Source: Blumeriella jaapii
Lineage: Eukaryota; Ascomycota; Leotiomycetes; Helotiales; Drepanopezizaceae
DNA length: 64,000 nucleotides
NCBI GenBank assembly: GCA_009599575.1
Contig: VWND01000005.1
Span: forward strand, 1,178,001 to 1,242,000
Reading direction: 5' to 3'
In this document: positions 58,549-64,000 of the stretch, in pieces
Position numbering within the stretch: position 1 is the stretch's first letter
Layout of the letters: each line of letters starts with the position of its first letter
Notes under the pieces: generated by a model
The model's database searches: none
What the model was told of the DNA's origin: nothing
Seen by the model: only the letters and a program-made list of their open reading frames with translations
Program-made: the position numbers and the translations under genes

Positions 58549-59640
58549 TTTTATTTTATCGCGGTTCGCAAAAATATAACAATTCTACAATTCGCTTAAA
58601 TTTTTTGCAAAACGGTATTTTCTAGATACGAAATATCCGACGATATTATTTCCGACCGTGAATTATTATTTACTTTAAGTTTTTGAAACATTTTTACAGC
58701 AATGCTTCGCATTAAGCGAAAATTATTTATAGCTTTTCATTTATAAACCGACGGGCAAATCGAAAAAATAAATGCAATATTAAAAACGTATTTACGCTTT
58801 TACGTGGATTTTAATCAGGATAACTGGCCAGACTTTTTTCCGATAGCGGAATACGCTATTAACGACGCAATTTCGTTTTTTATTGAAATATCGTTATTCG
58901 AGGCAAACGATATTAAAACGAAGCCGTTCGGTTTAAAAAGATTGCCGAACTACGAGTTAAAATCGGCCCAGCAATTAGCGAAAAAATTGGAAAGTATTTA
59001 TTAAATTTTGAAAAAAACCATTTTTTACGTATAAAACGTTTAGGCGAAGTATTACGATAAAAAATATATTTTAAAATATTTCGCAATTAAAAAAAAAAAT
59101 TTACTTGAATATAAGAAATTTAAAAAAACAAAAAGATTTTGCAAAAAATTAAACGCAAAAAGATTCGGCCTTTTTCTAATTTTAAATAAAATTGGTTTTT
59201 AAATATACAAATTCCGACTTTTAAAAACTTAGAAATTCTACGACGTTTTTTACGTCAGCCTGTTAAGCTTTTACCGCGAAGCAATAAAAATCGAAAAAAA
59301 AAAAAAAAAAACAGCATCAGGTTTCGAATTAATAAAAAACGATTCCGGAAATCCAAAAAAAAAATAAAAGATTAACCAAATCTTGGATTTCGCATTTAAA
59401 AAAATCGGTGAAAAAAATTGCACTTTTTAGTAAAATAAAAAGGCTGGTTTTTAGATTACGATTCCTGGCAAAAAAGCAAAAGACCTGGAATATTTTTCTA
59501 AATTGATTGCCTAGTTTTTTTAAAAATAACTTATTTAAACCCGGCTTATAAAAAAAAATATCGTTAATATTCGTATTTAATAAATTTATTTTTATCACTT
59601 ATTCTAAAACCAGTTAATTATACGTAAAAATTCAAGTTTA
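58549..59640 (+). pseudogene. gypsy-4 integrase, second part
   Basis: Resumes with the continuation of the same block (AVRKNITILQFA near 58562). DDIISDRELLFTL (58632-58670) keeps the second catalytic Asp, and TDGQIEKINAILKTYLRF (58748-58800) keeps the Glu region. The open stretch 58804-59004 reads NQDNWPDFFPIAEYAINDAI and LPNYELKSAQQLAKKLESIY, typical of integrase C-terminal regions. From 59010 to 59640 stops are frequent and only scattered similarity remains. Confidence 0.82.
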
Positions 59641-59940
59641 ATTAATATTAGCAAAAGACCGATTATTTCTGATTAAAAATAATTTCGACGTCGAACCCGG
59701 AAAGCACTGCTTTTAAATCCAATTAATATTAGCAAAAGACCGATTATCCTTAATTAAAAGTAATTTCGACGTCGAACCCGGGAAGTACTATTTTTAAATT
59801 TAATTAATATTAGCAAAAAACCGATTATTTTTAATTAAAAATAATTTCGACGTCGAATCCGGAAAGTATTGCTTCCAAGTTTAATTAATGTTGGCAAAGG
59901 ACCGATTATCTTTGATTAAAAGTAATCTTAAAGTTAAAAG
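59634..59940 (+). repeat. 81-bp tandem repeat, about 3.8 units, at the end of gypsy-4 pol
   Basis: Units begin at 59634, 59715, 59796 and 59877, each exactly 81 bp apart. The core is AATTAATATTAGCAAAAGAC; the first three units also carry TTTCGACGTCGAA. The period is 27 codons, and one frame gives a repeated LAKDRLSLIKSN and (units 1-3) FDVEPGK peptide with stops only at former CAA codons. Differences are nearly all transitions. It lies just before the purine tract and 3' LTR. Confidence 0.88.
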
Positions 59941-59993
59941 AATATTAAAGAACAGAGAACAGGATAAAAGGCCTGGTCGAAAAAGAAGAAGGG

Positions 59994-60189
59994 TGTCAAA
60001 AGGCACGGTCCAAGTTCTCGGTCTTGGCCGAGACCTTGCCTTCGGCTATCGGCCCGAGCAGGCACGACCCAAGTGGATCCACAGATATAACCAAACGGAT
60101 CCTTTGTATCCTTTTAGATCCCTAAGATTCAGTATATCAACCAAATGAATGCTTTCGCTCCCTGGTCTGCCCTCTGATGCACCGTGACA
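59994..60189 (+). repeat. gypsy-4 3' LTR
   Basis: 196 bp, starting TGTCAAAAGGCACGG and ending GCACCGTGACA. It aligns without gaps to 40931-41126. Confidence 0.93.
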
Positions 60190-60194
60190 CCAAT

Positions 60195-61130
60195 TTCCGA
60201 AAACAAGCTTTTATCAGTCAGAATATATTAAACACCGAGAAAAAAAACACCTGATTTTTCCGACTTCGATAAATTTACTGGTTCGAATGGTATTAGAAAC
60301 GTTACAAAACATTTTACTATTTTTCTTTAAAATATGATTTTGAAGCTTCGCTTTAATCAGAACTGGTATGCGACCGAATAGAATCGTATAAGTTAGTTAT
60401 TTTTTCTTCCGCTTTTCCGATATAGCCAAAAGTGTTTTACAGAAAGGTTTACGTACGAACGGTATTTTCTTTTATCTGATTATTACAAAAATGATCTAAG
60501 TTTTATAATAATCGTTCGATGTTTTTAATTAACAAGCAAATGCATTTAAAAGAATTCTGTTTTTTAAGCAAAACAACCAATTTTTATTCACTTTTTTTTT
60601 TTCACTTGGCTGGAAGTTAAAAGTTATATTAAGTTTAATAACGAAGCTGCTATCGCAATTTTACGCGAAGCTTTTTATTTTAATATTATTATTCGTTTGT
60701 CGTATACTAATCTTTCCGATTTAAAAACCGATTTTATTAGTTTTTGCGCCCAGATGCGCGAAACCGATACCGTTTTTCGATAATTAAATTTCAATTATTA
60801 TAAAACAAAAGGCCGCTACGTAGAAATAACTTTTATTTTTACTTCCGTTTTTAAAACTATTATTACGACTATTACTCAAAACGATCTTATAAACCTTAGC
60901 GCTATTCAAACTAAAATAATTACTTGGACCGCAGCTGATATAGCGAAGAATAAACGCTTAATGAAAGATGCCGAAAAGCTAGCTCGCCGAACTTACTTTT
61001 TTGCTAATAACTTTTGCTTATAATATGCTAGCGATAAACACCGAGTTGCTAATTGTTCCGACTTTTTTTGGGTTAAAAAAGCTAAAGCCGAGGCAAAAAA
61101 GTCGGGAAACTAACTGTTTTTAATAATTGT
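60195..61130 (+). pseudogene. gypsy-5 gag remnant
   Basis: Joined across gypsy-4 the frame reads FSDFDKFTGSNGI (60260-60300). Later come YIKFNNEAAIAILREAFYFN (near 60630) and LSYTNLSDLKTDFISFCAQM (near 60700), a capsid-like arrangement common in fungal gypsy gag. A basic, Ala-rich segment (DAEKLARRTYFFANNF near 60970) ends near 61112. No zinc knuckle identified; the Cys at 61058 may be one remnant ligand. Confidence 0.7.
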
Positions 61131-61145
61131 TATTATTAGAAACTT

Positions 61146-61394
61146 TTGAAAAATGAATTGAAATTATTTGCTTTGGACGGCGTTCCGGAATTATATTTAA
61201 TATTGCTTTGTATTATAATTACTAATAATATATATATTAAAATTTACTTTTTGAACGACTTCGGAGCTACCGATAATTTTATTAATTATTTTTTCGTGCA
61301 ACACTACGAAATGACTTCTATTTTACTTACCAACCTACGTAAATTTATCGTGGTTAACGATCGCTTTTTTATATACGGCGACGTTATTTATTAA
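61146..61394 (+). pseudogene. gypsy-5 protease remnant
   Basis: Open 82-codon stretch with IYFLNDFGATDNFINYFFVQ, where D-S-G-A-T is typical and Asp-Phe-Gly stands here. It is followed by LRKFIVVNDRFFIYGDV, a recognisable retropepsin flap region. It would lead into the RT linker (61395-62100), which is stop-rich. Confidence 0.78.
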
Positions 61395-62099
61395 GTTTTT
61401 TTTTATATTAAAATAGCCAGTTATACCGAATTAGTTATAGCTTTTATTATAAAACTAGGGAAATACGATTTTATTCTAAGGAAACTTTGGCTCCGAAAAT
61501 ATAATTCTTATATTAATTGGACCAAAAACACTTTTTGTTTTAATTCAGACTTTTGCCGTACGAATTGCTTGCCTTAGCACTTTTATTAATTGGCTATTCC
61601 AGGCCTAATTCAGAAACGCTATTTTTTACAAAATAATCGTTTTAACCAATTATATTTCGTCGTACAGAAGCTTTTGTTTTTACTATTTTAGTTTTTTAAT
61701 CCGGAGTGGAAGTGTTTTCAGCTTTTTTGTACGAAATTAATCAGCAATTACAAAAGCTCGGCGCCGTGGCAGATAAAAATCCTAAATCACTATTTAAAAT
61801 CGATTAATTATACAAAAACGAGCTTTCTCAAACTGAACGATAACGTTTTATCAGCCGACTTTTACTTCGCCGGAGCTTTTTTAAAAAATATTCGTTTGGC
61901 TTTTTAAATCAAACCGCCAGTCGACTTTCGAATAAAACTTTCTCGATACTACTATTATTATTTGGCCGCTTTTAATTTTATTAAAGCCGATAAACTTGCA
62001 TTTTATAAAAAAGGCGTTAATTATACGATAAAACTACGATTTGGGGCTATTTTTTCATATGGCCTTTTATATAATATATTAGTTAACGAATTTTAAGTT

Positions 62100-63290
62100 T
62101 TGCGCAAGTTTTTTAAGGAGAATTTCGAGAAAAGCTGAATTCAGGCCAGCTTTTTTCTCGCAGCTTTATCCGTTTTATTCGCGAAAAAACCAAAAAACGA
62201 ATTGCGGTTTTGCGTCGATTACAGAGCTTTTAACGCTATAATTATTAAAAACCGGTACTTTTTATTATTAGTTTAAAAAATATTTTTTCGATTAAGCAAA
62301 GCGAAGTTTTATATCAAACTTAACGTTTTCGCCGCTTTTAATAAGATTCGAATAAAAAAAGGCTATAAATGGCTTACCGCGTTTAATATAAGATATGGCC
62401 TATTCGAATTTTTAATTATGCTTTTCGGATTATGCAACGCTTTTGCTATTTTTCAATTTCGTATAAACGATATCTTACGATCTTATTTAAATGTCTTTTG
62501 CATAATTTATATAAACGATATTCTAGTTTATTTAAACGATTTTTAAAAATATAAAAAACACGTTAATTTTATTTTTTAAGCTTTTACCGACGTTGATTTG
62601 CAATTAAATATAAAAAAATGCGAATTCGAAATTTAAAAAATCGTTTATCTAAAGATAATTATTTTTACTATTGGAATTAAAATGGATTTTAAGAAATTAA
62701 AAGCTATTACTGGTTAGAAGCTTTTTTTTAACGTTAAAAACGTATAAGCGTTTTTAGGTTTTGCAAATTTCTACCGAAGGTTTATTAAAAGCTTTTTTCG
62801 TATCGTCATTCCTTTAATAAATTTAACGAAAAAAAATATCAAATGGAATTTTAACGACGATTGTATTAAAGCTTTCGAATTTTTCAAATCAGCTTTTATT
62901 ACGGCATTTACGTTGGTCCATTTTAATTTCGATAAAAAGATATTTATTAAAACCGACGCTTTTAATTACGTTTTTTTAAGGATTTTTTTTTAAAAAAACG
63001 ATACAAAAGTATTTTATTTAGTCGCTTTTATATTAAAAAAATTCGATTTAGCCGAATGCAATTACGAGATTTATAATAAAAAACTTTTCGCTATTATATA
63101 TTATTTCGAAGATTGGCGAGCCGAATTACAAAAAGCTGCTTATCCGATCCGAATATTTACAAATTATCGAAATTTAAAATATTTTATAATAATTAAGCAA
63201 TTTAACCGACGTTAAATATAATAGAGCGAGTTTTTTAGCTGGTTTTGACTTTGTAATTATTTTTAGACTTAAAAAACAAAATAGTAAATC
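62100..63290 (+). pseudogene. gypsy-5 RT and RNase H remnant
   Basis: [20 protein letters not shown] (near 62190-62250), FRLSKAKFYIKLNVFAAFNK, MLFGLCNAFAIFQFRINDIL, and the catalytic box YIND at 62509-62520 (second Asp kept, first Asn). FLGFANFYRRFI near 62755-62790. RNase H: IKTDAFNYVF near 62950, VAFILKKFDLAECNYEIYNK near 63030, and a worn LKYFIII block near 63175. Several stops at Gln/Trp codons. Confidence 0.85.
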
Positions 63291-63415
63291 TGATTTTTTG
63301 ACCCGGCGTTTTTAAGACTTTTCTTAAAACTTTTCAGACGAAAAAATTCAATTTTAAAACCAAGCTTTTTTTAAGAAATATTATTTAATTAAAGTTTTTA
63401 AACGCTTTTTCAGTT

Positions 63416-64000
63416 TTGTTAGAATTAATATCCGAAGCAGACGACGAGAAGCTTTTACGACTTTTGGATAAATACTATTTTATTAACAAACTGTTAATTA
63501 TTATTAAAAAGGAAATGCTTAAACCAAAGGGTATTTCGAAATCCAAGATTTTACAACTTTTTAAATGCATTATACGCAATAATAAATTATATTTCCGAAA
63601 CCGATTATACGTTTCTAATACATCAGATTTGGAAGTTCCTATTCGTACCTGGCTTTTACAAATGGCCTACGATTTAATAAAAACAAATTATCCCGGCAAA
63701 AACAAGCTTTATAAAATTATTAATAAAGATTATTATTAGCCATTAATTTCTGAAGATTGCAAAAAATTTGTACGGAATTGCAACGGCTGTTTTCGCAATA
63801 CAAATATTAATCAACGATATCAAAGTTTTTTTAAATCTTTATTTATTTCGTTACGCCGATAAAACCATATATCGGTCGATTTTATAAACCTTTTTTTTAT
63901 GAAAAAACATAAAAATCGAAACAATTTGATTATAGTAATAGTTTGTCGCTTTATTAAAAAACGATATTATACAGCTTGCTATATTGTTATGAAAGCAATA
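63416..64000 (+). pseudogene. gypsy-5 integrase remnant, truncated by window end
   Basis: Open stretch 63416-63739 carries the linker and zinc-binding domain: LLQMAYDLIKTNYPGKNKLY (HH pair worn) and, after one stop, VRNCNGCFRNTN (63771-63806) with the CxxC intact. The catalytic core starts with VDFINLFF (63868-63893, first Asp) and LIIVIVCRFIKKRYYTACYI (63929-63988). The rest is outside. Confidence 0.83.

Larger units (their letters stand above)
40931..60189 (+). mobile_element. gypsy-4, LTR retrotransposon interrupted by gypsy-1 T
   Basis: Bounded by 196-bp LTRs and TSD CCAAC (40926-40930) / CCAAT (60190-60194), one RIP change apart. Once copy T (45500-58544) is removed the element is about 6.2 kb. 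Order: gag, protease, RT, RNase H, integrase (split by T), then a tandem-repeat tail and a purine tract (AAAAAGAAGAAGGG, 59980-59993) before the 3' LTR. Pol is heavily RIPed, yet both LTRs are well preserved. Confidence 0.92.
60195..64000 (+). mobile_element. gypsy-5, main body, running off the right edge
   Basis: Continuation of the element begun left of gypsy-4: gag, protease, RT, RNase H and integrase in order, with RIP stops throughout. Its 3' LTR lies beyond the window. Confidence 0.85.

Overview
The window is a large block of AT-rich, gene-poor DNA of the kind found in filamentous ascomycetes (Pezizomycotina). It is almost entirely transposable elements wrecked by repeat-induced point mutation (RIP). 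Related copies differ almost only by C/T and G/A transitions. CAA/CAG and TGG codons have become stops, and Asp-to-Asn changes hit catalytic residues. CpG is often kept while CpA is depleted. I see no intact host gene, rRNA or tRNA. Nearly all open frames are fragments of Ty3/gypsy gag-pol or low-complexity repeat translations.

Layout. (1) 1-38042: right-hand parts of four same-orientation copies of one element, 'gypsy-1' (267-bp LTR, starting TGTAAAA and ending TTTTACA). I call them S (1-8117), R (8118-20253), P (20254-23002) and Q (23003-38042). They look like successive self-insertions whose left halves lie outside the window. R carries a reversed minisatellite transposon X (17028-19853). 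Q carries a 1.15-kb TIR element with 8-bp target-site duplications (23696-24842). The last LTR of Q is split by 'gypsy-2' (25449-37989, TSD TTTAC), whose own 5' LTR is split by 'gypsy-3' (25800-32210, TSD ATTAT). (2) 38043-40177: unassigned degraded DNA. (3) 40178-64000: a five-level nest. 'gypsy-5' runs off the right edge. It holds 'gypsy-4' (40931-60189, TSD CCAAC/CCAAT), which holds a fourth dated gypsy-1 copy, T (45500-58544, TSD ATAA). T holds minisatellite transposon Y (47757-52315, TSD CG), and Y holds Z (48738-51178, TSD TA).

The most novel object is the X/Y/Z family. It is a non-autonomous element starting CTTAGGGGCGCC and ending TAAGCCGTACGG, with 2-bp TSDs. Two inverted arms are made of a 14-bp minisatellite (GGTGGTGGCAGCGA) mixed with GGT tracts. 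Between them lies a short centre with an 8-bp AGCCGAAC array, and one end has a domain dense in palindromes. The gypsy-1 copies give exact empty-site comparisons, so the ends are defined to the base.

Other points of interest are a long unrecognised third ORF downstream of pol in gypsy-1, a 35-bp hairpin present four times per gypsy-1 copy, an integrase-deleted gypsy-1 (T), a gypsy-2 copy that lacks reverse transcriptase, a possible antisense Ala-rich frame in gypsy-2, and an in-frame 27-residue tandem repeat at the end of gypsy-4 pol. Domain identities come from reading motifs by eye, without any database search.
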